From: an uncultured Flammeovirgaceae bacterium
GTDB lineage: Bacteria; Bacteroidota; Bacteroidia; Cytophagales; Cyclobacteriaceae
Reading direction: 5' to 3'
DNA: 64,000 bases
Assembly: GCA_937883755.1 (NCBI GenBank)
Contig: CAKZYA010000006.1
Coordinates: 124,001 to 188,000, forward strand
Under the pieces are notes generated by a model that had not been told where the DNA came from, did not search any database, and saw nothing but the letters and a program-made list of their open reading frames with translations. Numbering within the stretch: the first letter of the stretch is position 1; every line of letters starts with the position of its first letter. Shown here piece by piece: positions 34,413-42,761 of this stretch. A program made the position numbers and the translations under genes.

Positions 34413-36023
34413 ATGAAACCTAATCACAATTTCGCTCAGCACCTGAGAGAAGATATACCCGCTTCATTAGTCGTTTTTCTCGTTGCCCTTCCTCTATGTT
34501 TAGGGATTGCTCTCGCTTCGGGGGCGCCTCTGCTCTCAGGCTTGGTAACCGGTATCATTGGTGGTTTGGTGGTGGGCTTGCTGAGTGGTTCTAATCTGGC
34601 AGTGAGTGGACCGGCTGCCGGACTTACCGTGATTGTACTAGATGGTATTGAGGCCATTGGTTCATTTGAAGGTTTTTTGTGTGCAGTAATATTGGCGGGG
34701 GCTATTCAGATAGCATTAGGAGTGGTAAAAGCGGGAGTGATTGGACATTACTTTCCTTCAGCAGTTATTCGGGGAATGCTGGCCGCTATTGGACTTATCC
34801 TCATTCTCAAGCAGATTCCGCATTTCCTGGGGATTGATCAAGATTTTTTCGGAGATATTGCCTTCTTTCAGGCTGACGGAAGGAATACATTTTCAGAAAT
34901 TGGCTACGCCTTTAGTCATCTTCGTTGGGGGGCACTACTAGTGGGAATTGTATCGCTGGGAGCTATTATTCTTTGGAACCAACCATTTATTAAAAAATCG
35001 CCCCTTTCTATTGCACCGGGAGCATTAGTGGCAGTACTATTGGGCGTGTTACTAAATCAGGCTTTTGTTGCCTTTGCTCCTGATTTAGTGATTGAGTCGG
35101 AACACTTAGTACAATTACCGATTATTCAGGGGCTAGGCGATATTCAGCGGGAACTGGATTTTCCGGACTTTTCCCAGATGTTTCAATTAACTACTATTCG
35201 AACTGCAATTACCATTGCTATTATTGCCAGTATTGAGACCTTGCTGAGCATTGAAGCTACTGATAAACTTGATCCCGAGAAGCACCGCACTCCGTTAAAT
35301 CGGGAATTACGCGCTCAGGGAATCGGGAATATGATTGCAGGCCTGATCGGAGGAATTCCGATGACTGCGGTTATCGTTCGGAGTACAGCAAACATTAGTG
35401 CGGGGGGTAAGACCAAGATGTCGGCTTTCTACCACGGTATTTTACTACTCTTCTGCACACTGCTTATCCCCGGAGTACTGAATATGATTCCGCTGGCAGC
35501 CTTAGCGGCTGTTTTGCTCAATGTCGGTTACAAGCTAACTAAGCCTATTCTTTATAAGAAGCAGTGGGATTTAGGCTTTGATCAGTTCATTCCGTTCATT
35601 GTAACGATTGTTGCTATTCTGTTTACTGATCTGTTAGTCGGCATTGCCATCGGTATGGCGGTTGGGTTTTACTACATTCTTCGGGCTAACTATAGCACGC
35701 CTTTTTCGTTTATTACTCAAAGTAAGGATACGCACGATCACTACGAAATTCATTTGAGCGAGCATGTCTCATTTTTGAACAAAGCCAGCTTAGCAAAAGC
35801 ACTGGATCAATTGCCTTCGGGATCAGTGGTAGAAATTTACGGCGATAATACTAAGTATATTGACTACGATGTGATTGAAGCGATTTATGAGTTTCAGCAC
35901 GTAGCCGAAGAGCGAGGGGTAACAGTAGCATTAATTAACATGCCTTTAGAAGGAGTACACGGGATGTTAGCTAGTCAGCGAGTAAAGTCACCATCGCGTA
36001 AGCCAGTTCCAGCAGGGCATTAA
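34413..36023 (+). CDS. SulP-family anion transporter
   Basis: 536 residues with about ten to twelve transmembrane helices. The start (REDIPASLVVFLVALPLCLG followed by IALASGAPLLSGL) and SGSNLAVSGPAAGLTVIV are classic SulP/SLC26 motifs, as is GMLAAIGLILILKQIPHFLG. The C-terminal ~90 residues (about 440-530) resemble a STAS-type domain (SEHVSFLNKASLAKALDQL, VVEIYGDNTKYIDYDVIEAI). The substrate may be sulfate or bicarbonate; the sequence alone does not decide. No carbonic anhydrase is fused or adjacent. It has the next gene 71 bp downstream. Confidence 0.92.
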   Translation: MKPNHNFAQHLREDIPASLVVFLVALPLCLGIALASGAPLLSGLVTGIIGGLVVGLLSGSNLAVSGPAAGLTVIVLDGIEAIGSFEGFLCAVILAGAIQIALGVVKAGVIGHYFPSAVIRGMLAAIGLILILKQIPHFLGIDQDFFGDIAFFQADGRNTFSEIGYAFSHLRWGALLVGIVSLGAIILWNQPFIKKSPLSIAPGALVAVLLGVLLNQAFVAFAPDLVIESEHLVQLPIIQGLGDIQRELDFPDFSQMFQLTTIRTAITIAIIASIETLLSIEATDKLDPEKHRTPLNRELRAQGIGNMIAGLIGGIPMTAVIVRSTANISAGGKTKMSAFYHGILLLFCTLLIPGVLNMIPLAALAAVLLNVGYKLTKPILYKKQWDLGFDQFIPFIVTIVAILFTDLLVGIAIGMAVGFYYILRANYSTPFSFITQSKDTHDHYEIHLSEHVSFLNKASLAKALDQLPSGSVVEIYGDNTKYIDYDVIEAIYEFQHVAEERGVTVALINMPLEGVHGMLASQRVKSPSRKPVPAGH

Positions 36024-36094
36024 ATATTAGGTGTTTTCGTGCGTGAGGTAAATCCAACTATTATTGGGCAACATTTTTTTAACCTAACCTAATT

Positions 36095-36553
36095 ATGAAA
36101 ATACCTAAAGCCATTGCTAAATACGTAGATATTGTCAATCACCCGGGTCATTACATTCGTATGGAAGTTGAGCGCATTAAAGCCAACGCCCAGGATAAAA
36201 TGACGGAAGTCATTTCCAAGCTGATTATTCTGGCGGCTATCGGGCTACTAGCTTTGTTCGTATTGGTTTTTCTTAGCATCACTGCCGGACTGTTGATTAA
36301 TGATGCTCTGGATAGCTCTTATTTGGGTTTTCTGATCGTTACCGGATTTTATGCGCTGGCATTGACTATTTTACTGTTGGTAAAAGATAATATCGAGAAG
36401 AAGTTGCTACAGATGGCCAAAAAATCAGTAGTGGTTCCAGTAAAAGATTCTCAGCAGATTATCCAGAGTGAAAAAAAGCAATCTTCATCTAATCAAACAT
36501 CATCAGAACCACACCAAGAGGTTAATAGCAATGGGCACGCCCCAGTTGAATAA
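36095..36553 (+). CDS. Phage-holin-like membrane protein (DUF1469-like)
   Basis: 152 residues. An amphipathic N-terminal part (MRMEVERIKANAQDKMTEVI-like stretch) is followed by two transmembrane helices (about 48-68, LIILAAIGLLALFVLVFLS, and 84-104, FLIVTGFYALALTILLLV), then a polar Ser/Gln-rich tail. The layout matches the holin-superfamily III / DUF1469 proteins common in Bacteroidota, which are chromosomal and unrelated to phage lysis. Role unknown. Confidence 0.7.
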   Translation: MKIPKAIAKYVDIVNHPGHYIRMEVERIKANAQDKMTEVISKLIILAAIGLLALFVLVFLSITAGLLINDALDSSYLGFLIVTGFYALALTILLLVKDNIEKKLLQMAKKSVVVPVKDSQQIIQSEKKQSSSNQTSSEPHQEVNSNGHAPVE

Positions 36554-36755
36554 TAAACCTGCCTTTTGGCATTGAATACTTGATGATATTCCTGAAAACT
36601 CTTACCTAGAGGTAATAAATGCCCGCATTTTCGTTTGTAATTCCATAAGAGAGTATACAATTTGAGCGAAAATCAGGTGATGAGAAAAATCGTCGATAAT
36701 CTCTCCAAACTTCACCTTCTGGTAACTGTGGACTATCGATTAAACATTGAAATTC

Positions 36756-37724
36756 ATGTCGCTCGTTGTTGAGAATTTGACCAAAACTTACGGTAAGCAG
36801 GTAGCGGTGAATCAAATCTCGTTTTCTGCCCAACCGGGTGAAATTGTGGGTTTTTTGGGGCCAAACGGAGCGGGAAAATCCACGACGATGAAAATTGCGA
36901 CGGGCTACTTACCGCCCACCCAAGGTTCGGTGCGCGTGTGCGATCACGATGTAGAAGAAGATTCGGTAGTGGTGCGAAAGTGCTTGGGGTATTTACCCGA
37001 ACACAATCCGCTGTATCTGGATATGTACGTGCATGAATATTTACAATTTATTGGTTCACTGTACGGGATGCAAGGCGTAAACCTCTCGGATAGAGTAAAA
37101 GAAGTAGTTAGTTTGTGCGGTCTGGAACCTGAGCAGCGCAAAAAGATTGGTGCCCTTTCCAAAGGTTACCGTCAGCGAGTGGGATTGGCGCAGGCACTGA
37201 TTCATAATCCTTCGGTGCTTATTTTAGACGAACCCACCACGGGGTTAGACCCCAATCAACTCTCAGAAATTCGGGCGTTGATAAAAGAAATCAGTCAGGA
37301 GAAAACGGTTATTTTTTCTACTCACATTATGCAAGAAGTGCAAGCCCTTTGCGACCGGGTGATTATCATCAACCGGGGCAATCTGGTAATTGACCGTCCA
37401 CTGGATGAATTACAGTCGGAAGAGCAAAATGACTTAGGCGAAATGCAGCGAGTAGAGGTCGCTTTTCTACAACCCATCGATGAAGCGCAATTGCAGAGCT
37501 TAGCGGGAATTACTCAGGTAGAAAAAAAATATCAGTCCACCTATGAGCTAGCCGCTCCGCTGGAGCGAGAAGATATTCGTCCGGCTATTTTCCAGTTTGC
37601 CTGCGAAAATCAGCACGTACTGATCGGTATGAAGCCGATAATAGAAGAAAACAAACGAAATGCCGGAGCTTCTTTGGAAGAAATTTTCCGTAGCTTAACC
37701 ACCACTGAAGTAAATCCGTCGTAA
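36756..37724 (+). CDS. gldA: Gliding motility ABC transporter ATPase GldA
   Basis: 322 residues from the ATG at 36756; a TTG at 36747 would add three residues. It has the full ABC set: Walker A GPNGAGKSTTMKI, signature LSKGYRQRVGLAQAL, Walker B VLILDEPTTGLDP and the switch STHIMQEV. The C-terminal ~90 residues form the extension seen in GldA. It is followed 4 bp later by the permease GldF and then GldG, which together form the GldAFG transporter required for gliding in Flavobacterium johnsoniae. The three genes in order make the assignment firm. Confidence 0.95.
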   Translation: MSLVVENLTKTYGKQVAVNQISFSAQPGEIVGFLGPNGAGKSTTMKIATGYLPPTQGSVRVCDHDVEEDSVVVRKCLGYLPEHNPLYLDMYVHEYLQFIGSLYGMQGVNLSDRVKEVVSLCGLEPEQRKKIGALSKGYRQRVGLAQALIHNPSVLILDEPTTGLDPNQLSEIRALIKEISQEKTVIFSTHIMQEVQALCDRVIIINRGNLVIDRPLDELQSEEQNDLGEMQRVEVAFLQPIDEAQLQSLAGITQVEKKYQSTYELAAPLEREDIRPAIFQFACENQHVLIGMKPIIEENKRNAGASLEEIFRSLTTTEVNPS

Positions 37725-37728
37725 CGCT

Positions 37729-38457
37729 ATGCTGGCTATTTACCGCAAAGAAGTCAACAGCTATCTTAACTCACTGATTGCCTATGTGGTAATTGCGGTG
37801 TTTCTGACCGGAACGGGACTGCTTATGTGGGTTTTTCCTGATACTAGCGTGCTGGCGTATGGCTTTGCTGACCTTTCTACGCTGTTTTCGTTAGGGCCTT
37901 ACATTTTTATGTTCTTGATTCCGGCGATTACCATGCGTAGTTTCGCTGAAGAACGGAAAGCTGGCACCATGGAGCTAATTCTTACCCAACCCGTTACCGA
38001 TTGGCAACTAGTGCTGGGTAAGTACTTTGCGTCCTGGACGGTGGTGGTGCTAGCGGTGCTACCTACGTTGATTTACTACTTTTCAATCTATCAACTAGGT
38101 AATCCGGTAGGTAACCTAGATTCGGCTGGGATTTTTGGTTCATACATTGGCCTTACTTTGCTAGGGGGAGTATTCACGGCAATTGGCACCCTAGCATCGT
38201 CGCTTACCGAAAATCAAGTGATTGCGTTTATTCTAGCGGTGTTTTTCTGCTTCTTTTTATATACTGGATTTAGTTCGTTAGCAGGTTTAGAATTTTGGGG
38301 CGACTCAGCTCTCGTAGTGGAAAAATTCGGGATTTTGCACCATTATGATGCCATGAGTCGAGGGCTGATTGACTCCCGAAATCTACTGTACTTCATCACC
38401 GTAACTACGCTAATGTTGCTACTTACCCAGCTGGTATTAAACAGCCGGAAATGGTAG
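37729..38457 (+). CDS. gldF: Gliding motility ABC permease GldF
   Basis: 242 residues with six transmembrane helices. It starts MLAIYRKEVNSYLNSLIAYV and contains the ABC-2 type permease motif FAEERKAGTMELILTQPVTD followed by VLGKYFASW. It belongs with gldA, 4 bp upstream, and gldG, 130 bp downstream. It forms the membrane channel of GldAFG. Confidence 0.95.
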   Translation: MLAIYRKEVNSYLNSLIAYVVIAVFLTGTGLLMWVFPDTSVLAYGFADLSTLFSLGPYIFMFLIPAITMRSFAEERKAGTMELILTQPVTDWQLVLGKYFASWTVVVLAVLPTLIYYFSIYQLGNPVGNLDSAGIFGSYIGLTLLGGVFTAIGTLASSLTENQVIAFILAVFFCFFLYTGFSSLAGLEFWGDSALVVEKFGILHHYDAMSRGLIDSRNLLYFITVTTLMLLLTQLVLNSRKW

Positions 38458-38587
38458 ATGGAGATGTGAAATATGAGAGGCGAAAATGACTGATGACTGA
38501 AATTACAATAATCAACAAATAGCAATTTAACCATTAAGCCATTTATCACAAGCCGTTTATCAATAGAGCCACCGAACAATAGAACCA

Positions 38588-40288
38588 TTGACTAAACAAA
38601 TAATACAACGTGAGCGGAAAGTTTTTTGGCGCGATATTTCTCGGCTGGGTATCGGCGTGGTGGCATTATTTTTTCTGAATGTGCTGACGCAAAGTTATTT
38701 TTTCCGGCTTGATCTTACTGAGGAGAAGCGTTACAGCTTATCTGATCCCACTAAAAATCTACTGCAAAACTTGGAGCAGAGCGTAGAGGTTACCGTCTAT
38801 CTGGAAGGTAAACTACCCCCTGATTTTCAGCGATTGCAGCGTAGCATTGAAGAAACGCTGGACAATTTTCAATCTTACGCCGGAAGTAAGCTGCGCTACC
38901 GCTTCGTTGATCCGCTCACCGCAGTAAGTGCTGAGCAGCGCAACGATTTTTTCTTTCGGCTGGATAGTATGGGAATTGAGATTACGCGAGTGTTTGATGA
39001 AGAAGAGGGCAATCGTATTCAGCGGTTGATTGTGCCGGGAGCGGTTATTCGTTCGGGAGGGCGTGAGACAGCAGCAATGTTGCTGAAAGGCGACAAGGGG
39101 GCTTCGGCCCAGCAGCAACTTAACCAATCCATTGAGGGGGTAGAGTACGAGTTAGCCTCGGCCATTCAGCGGGTGACAACCGCTCGGCGTAAGCAGGTGG
39201 CTATTATGCGAGGGCACGGTGAATTACCTTCGGTAGAGATGGGCAGCCTAATTGACGCACTTTCTCAAACCTACGATGTATACGAGCTTTTTCTCCCCCA
39301 GTCCGAAGAGATCGCTCCGGTAGACGCGGTGATCGTGGCTAAGCCCCAGCAAGCGTTTAGTCGCGAAGATCAATATAAACTAGATCAGTATATCATGCGC
39401 GGGGGCAATGTTCTGTTCTTTTTAGATGCTCTGCAAATCGATATGGATAGCTTGGGTTCTAATGGTGCGTTTGCCTTTCCGATTGATACGGGATTGGACG
39501 ATTTACTATTTCGCTACGGACTACGGGTGAATCCCACGTTGATTCAGAGCGTTGAATCGGGACAATATCCAATTGTGGTGGGTAATCTGGGCGATCAACC
39601 GCAAGTTCGTCTGCTACCCTGGCCATTCTTTCCAATAGCGAATAACTACGCATCGCATCCCATAGTTCGCAATCTAGATGCGGTCTACTTTCGTTTCGTC
39701 AACTCAATAGACACAATTGCCGCGCCGGGCGTGACTAAAACTCCGTTAGTATTTACTTCCCAATATTCACGAGTATTGAGTACGCCCATAGTAGTAGATT
39801 TGAATGAGCTACGGCAGGCTCCCGAACCAGAGCGTTATCAAGCGGGTTCCCAAGCGATAGCCTATCTGCTGGAAGGAAAATTTACTTCGGTATTCCGCAA
39901 TCGTATTCTTCCTAGTGAACTGAATACCCAGGATTTTCGCGATGAAAGTGTACCAACTAAACTTCTGGTAGTATCTGATGGAGATATGGTTCATAACGAA
40001 CTTGATCCGCAGAATAATCGTCCGCTGCCGTTAGGCTTTGATCCGTTTACCGAGCGGACATTTGCCAATCAGGACTTTGTGCTGAATGCTTTGGCGTATA
40101 TGATTGATGATAGTGGATTAATCCAGTCCCGCGCTAATGAAGTGAGACTTCGTCCGCTAGATTCAGTGAAAGTTAAAGACGAAGCCGTTCGCTGGCAAAT
40201 CATTAACTTGGTACTACCACTCGTACTCATTGGCTTATTCGGATTAGTAAAATTCTACTTACGCCGTAAACGCTACGCTCGCTTTTAG
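38588..40288 (+). CDS. gldG: Gliding-associated ABC transporter component GldG
   Basis: 566 residues. The likely start is a TTG at 38588; no ATG or GTG in frame gives a better N-terminus. It has an N-terminal transmembrane helix (ISRLGIGVVALFFLNVLTQ), the conserved FRLDLTEEKRYSLSDPTKNLL, a large periplasmic part of the ABC-type uncharacterised transport domain (VAIMRGHGELPSVEMG, LDQYIMRGGNVLFFLDAL), and a C-terminal helix (LVLPLVLIGLFGLVKFYL) with a basic tail. It is the third member of the GldAFG complex. The 130-bp gap to gldF is larger than usual. Confidence 0.93.
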   Translation: MTKQIIQRERKVFWRDISRLGIGVVALFFLNVLTQSYFFRLDLTEEKRYSLSDPTKNLLQNLEQSVEVTVYLEGKLPPDFQRLQRSIEETLDNFQSYAGSKLRYRFVDPLTAVSAEQRNDFFFRLDSMGIEITRVFDEEEGNRIQRLIVPGAVIRSGGRETAAMLLKGDKGASAQQQLNQSIEGVEYELASAIQRVTTARRKQVAIMRGHGELPSVEMGSLIDALSQTYDVYELFLPQSEEIAPVDAVIVAKPQQAFSREDQYKLDQYIMRGGNVLFFLDALQIDMDSLGSNGAFAFPIDTGLDDLLFRYGLRVNPTLIQSVESGQYPIVVGNLGDQPQVRLLPWPFFPIANNYASHPIVRNLDAVYFRFVNSIDTIAAPGVTKTPLVFTSQYSRVLSTPIVVDLNELRQAPEPERYQAGSQAIAYLLEGKFTSVFRNRILPSELNTQDFRDESVPTKLLVVSDGDMVHNELDPQNNRPLPLGFDPFTERTFANQDFVLNALAYMIDDSGLIQSRANEVRLRPLDSVKVKDEAVRWQIINLVLPLVLIGLFGLVKFYLRRKRYARF

Positions 40289-40302
40289 CGAAAAATTACT
40301 TT

Positions 40303-40611
40303 TTAGGCTTGCAACGAAGTCAGCGTAAGCCACACTACCTGCCCACCGGTAAGCTGCCAGGGAATACCTGCTACTAAGGTGAGGACTACCAGAGTGATAG
40401 CCGCAATCCTACGCCCCCGGCTTAAGCTCGCCAGATACACTCCACTAGCGAGCAGGCCGCAGTACAGAGAGAAGTAAACAACATTGTGAGTAGTACTGTA
40501 CAGTGAAATGGGGTAGGTCAGCTGTAATAGCATCATGGCCAACAGCACGTAGATCACCCGTCCTTTTACTCGCTCAATGGCTTCTGGTTCAATTTGAGGG
40601 CGGTGTAGCAT
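40303..40611 (-). CDS. Small membrane protein of unknown function
   Basis: 102 residues with three to four predicted transmembrane helices (VIYVLLAMMLLQLTYPISLY, VVYFSLYCGLLASGVYLASL, IAAITLVVLTLVAGIPWQL). It is the last gene of the operon hisE, methyltransferase, HEAT-like protein, this gene; its start lies 2 bp after the stop of the HEAT-like gene. It is convergent with gldG. No family recognised. Confidence 0.7.
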   Translation of the reverse strand: MLHRPQIEPEAIERVKGRVIYVLLAMMLLQLTYPISLYSTTHNVVYFSLYCGLLASGVYLASLSRGRRIAAITLVVLTLVAGIPWQLTGGQVVWLTLTSLQA

Positions 40612-40613
40612 AG

Positions 40614-41150
40614 TTAAGAATAGAGAAGTTTGCGGAGCTTTCTAGCCCGATTCGCTACCGATTTTCGCTCGTCTTTGCTTAAGTGATCTAGATGGGGTTT
40701 CAGCCAAGCTTTGAGATTAGCATTTTCTTTAGCCCACTCAGCAAGGGTTTGCATGGTATGGTTGAGCACAATCCAATCGTCGTAGTGTGTCAGATTATGC
40801 TTAAGTACATCAGTAGCCTCTTGTTGCTGTTCTGGAGTTGAATAGGACTGAAGTTGCTGCATTAATTGCGCTAATGTCCACTGAGCCGAAGCTTGCTCAA
40901 TGTTGGCTACCTCGGTCAAGAGGCGATCAACGTAGGGCACTAACCAGCCGGGTTGCTGCTGACAAATTCGCTTCATGGCATTGGAGGTGCAAAGTCGCAC
41001 CACTTCATCATTGCTAAAGTAGCATTGGTATAAATTCTCCAACAGTTCGGGGTTTGCCAACACTTCATCAACTACTTCTACCGTATTTCCCAGGGAATTC
41101 GGGTGGCCGCCACTGAGTCTTTTTTCAAAAGATGAATCAGTAGTGCTCAT
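40614..41150 (-). CDS. HEAT-like helical repeat protein
   Basis: 178 residues, all helical, with repeat units suggestive of HEAT or Armadillo type (VVDEVLANPELLENLYQCYF, VVRLCTSNAMKRICQQQPGW, WTLAQLMQQLQSY, WIVLNHTMQTLAEWAKENAN). The C-terminus is basic (SKDERKSVANRARKLRKLLY). No signal peptide. It probably is a protein-binding scaffold. Gap of 9 bp from the methyltransferase gene. Confidence 0.7.
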   Translation of the reverse strand: MSTTDSSFEKRLSGGHPNSLGNTVEVVDEVLANPELLENLYQCYFSNDEVVRLCTSNAMKRICQQQPGWLVPYVDRLLTEVANIEQASAQWTLAQLMQQLQSYSTPEQQQEATDVLKHNLTHYDDWIVLNHTMQTLAEWAKENANLKAWLKPHLDHLSKDERKSVANRARKLRKLLYS

Positions 41151-41159
41151 TTAGCCGAT

Positions 41160-41882
41160 TTACTTATTTGCAATTATTGTCTGTAGTCTGTTTACAGGAC
41201 TGTTAAAGGCAGTTTTCATCCCGGTTTGCTCGATCATATTTATGACATCTTGCGTTGATAGCCTTACTTTTTCGTAAATACTAACTGTTTGGTTCCAAGA
41301 TCCATTCTGTTTTTCGTAAAGAAGATCTGTAACTTTAACTTTATCAGATAGATACTCGAGAATGCAGGTTAGTATTCGATTTTCGTCACTTTTCACCGGA
41401 ATAAATCGTTGCTGATCGGTCAGTTCAGAAGAGTAGTCTCTAAATGATAGGATCAGTTTTCCGTTTTCGGTTAAGATCGATTCGCAATCAAGCAATAACT
41501 TTTCTACGGCTAGCTTATCCGGTAGATGAGTGATGGTGTCGCCACAGCAAATAATAAGCTGAGGCTGAAGGCTCTCAAAATTTTTTACATCACAAATATC
41601 GGCTTGCACTGTATTAATAGCATTGCTTTCATCGTTGGATGTTAATTCCGATAATAACTGCTGATTGAAATCAACAGCCGTTACTTTGAATCCTAAATTA
41701 CCAAGGGCAATTGCTTGAACTCCAGTTCCAGCTCCCAAATCAATTGCTACTTTAGTACTGGTCGGATAGATTTCATTCTCTTCGATAAATTTCTCGAAGT
41801 TTGCTCTCTTCTGATCGAAGTCGCCAATCATCCAGGAATAGAAGTTGGCCAGGTGATTTTCGTAGTGTTCTTTAGTGCCCAT
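41160..41882 (-). CDS. Class I SAM-dependent methyltransferase
   Basis: 240 residues. Motif I is AIDLGAGTGVQAIALGNLGF, followed by the acidic VTAVDFNQQ (motif II) and VQADICDV, then ICCGDTITHLPDK and LILSFRDYSSE. The N-terminus (YENHLANFYSWMIGDFDQKR) recalls small-molecule methyltransferases of Bacteroidota. Substrate unknown. It is A/T-rich relative to its neighbours. It lies 17 bp after hisE, so it probably shares its transcript. Confidence 0.85.
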   Translation of the reverse strand: MGTKEHYENHLANFYSWMIGDFDQKRANFEKFIEENEIYPTSTKVAIDLGAGTGVQAIALGNLGFKVTAVDFNQQLLSELTSNDESNAINTVQADICDVKNFESLQPQLIICCGDTITHLPDKLAVEKLLLDCESILTENGKLILSFRDYSSELTDQQRFIPVKSDENRILTCILEYLSDKVKVTDLLYEKQNGSWNQTVSIYEKVRLSTQDVINMIEQTGMKTAFNSPVNRLQTIIANK

Positions 41883-41899
41883 GAAGTTTTTATAATTAG

Positions 41900-42205
41900 C
41901 TACTGATGTCGCCCTTCCAGCACCTCAATTACCTCTTCCAAACTCATTCCTTTAGCCTCTAGCAGAATCATTAAGTGAAAAAGTAAATCCGCTGCTTCAT
42001 TCTTGAATAATTTATCGTCATCATCTTTCGCTTCTATAACTACTTCTACTGCTTCCTCACCCACTTTCTGGGCTACTTTGTTAATACCCTTACGGAACAG
42101 ACGAGCTACGTAAGAATCAAATTGCTCCTCTGAAGAATTAGCCAGTTCGTGGCGCTCTTTTATAATTTGGGTAAGTCGTTGAAGAAATTCTAGATTAGAA
42201 ATCAT
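41900..42205 (-). CDS. hisE: Phosphoribosyl-ATP pyrophosphatase
   Basis: 101 residues from the ATG at 42205; an upstream extension to 42295 adds 30 unlikely residues. The MazG-type motifs of HisE are present: VARLFRKGINKVAQKVGEEA, VEVVIEAKDD and KNEAADLLFHLMILLEA with the metal-binding Glu and Asp. It removes pyrophosphate from phosphoribosyl-ATP in histidine synthesis. Many Bacteroidota have a fused HisIE; here HisE stands alone, so HisI must be elsewhere. It is separated from hisF by a 3.2-kb gene on the other strand. Confidence 0.93.
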   Translation of the reverse strand: MISNLEFLQRLTQIIKERHELANSSEEQFDSYVARLFRKGINKVAQKVGEEAVEVVIEAKDDDDKLFKNEAADLLFHLMILLEAKGMSLEEVIEVLEGRHQ

Positions 42206-42312
42206 GATAATATTTTGGGTGAAAGCGTTCAAAGTTATCCAACTTGCCAGACATTGTACTACTAAGTGAGGGTAGAAATAGTAAAAATTAGACAACGGGA
42301 TAGCAATATCCT

Positions 42313-42345
42313 AAAAAAGCTGATTTACTTCGTTCGCAAATCAGC
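42313..42345 (-). terminator. Minus-strand intrinsic terminator with no gene before it
   Basis: On the minus strand the arms GCTGATTT and AAATCAGC (plus coordinates 42338-42345 and 42319-42326) pair perfectly and are followed by six T (42318-42313). No coding sequence of that strand ends upstream, so it terminates either an unknown small transcript or a leader of hisE. Confidence 0.8.
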
Positions 42346-42443
42346 CTAATTAATAATCTCTTCTAGCAACATTTTTCTTTAAGACTCGGGAGGGGCTTCA
42401 CTTAGCACACTAGTTCTTCTGGGTAAGAATGACTTAAAGAAAA
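42313..42443 (-). ncRNA. Possible small RNA (6S-like layout) upstream of hisE
   Basis: Read on the minus strand, an 11-bp closing stem (plus coordinates 42433-42443 and 42373-42383) encloses about 49 bases that can form a large internal bubble and a small apical hairpin. The terminator above follows at once, giving an RNA of about 130 bases. The architecture resembles 6S RNA, but I cannot match it to a known family and see no clear promoter. It may instead be a leader controlling hisE. No run of His codons is visible, so a classical his leader peptide is unlikely. Confidence 0.35.
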
Positions 42444-42761
42444 GTAAATATTTCTTTGAAGGAATTGAAATTTAATTTCTTAATATGCTTACTTTACAGA
42501 AGTATGTTTCACAGTATTCGCTCATAACCTAATTTGTTTCACTTAAGAAAATTTACATTCGTACATCTTCTTATTTTTAGTCATCTCCGGCTCATGAACA
42601 GATAATATAGAAAACCTGAGTTGACTATCTCAAGATAAATGGCTTGATATAGCCTACTAGGCTAATGACAAATTGTGTTGCAGCGAATCAGGTGTAAATG
42701 ATTAGCCATTAAAAGAACTATAGAAACAGAACCTTCCATACCTTCATTAAAACCAACCGAC
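42444..42761. other. Non-coding region upstream of VPS10-type gene
   Basis: 318 bp without an open frame of note. It is A/T-rich. It must contain the promoter of the plus-strand gene at 42762 and, if the small RNA is real, that of the minus strand too. I see no repeat or recognisable operator. Confidence 0.5.

Noticed and set aside
36095-36553. Phage holin-like gene taken as a prophage sign
   Set aside because: There are no other phage genes nearby, and this family is commonly chromosomal in Bacteroidota.
36606-36833. Open frame on the minus strand before gldA
   Set aside because: It overlaps the start of gldA, has no family signature and looks like an antisense shadow.
38813-39127. 104-residue minus-strand frame inside gldG
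   Set aside because: It is fully antisense to a well-supported gene and has no recognisable motif.
42206-42443. His-codon leader peptide for attenuation before hisE
   Set aside because: I saw no short frame with a run of His codons on the minus strand, so only an RNA structure is proposed.
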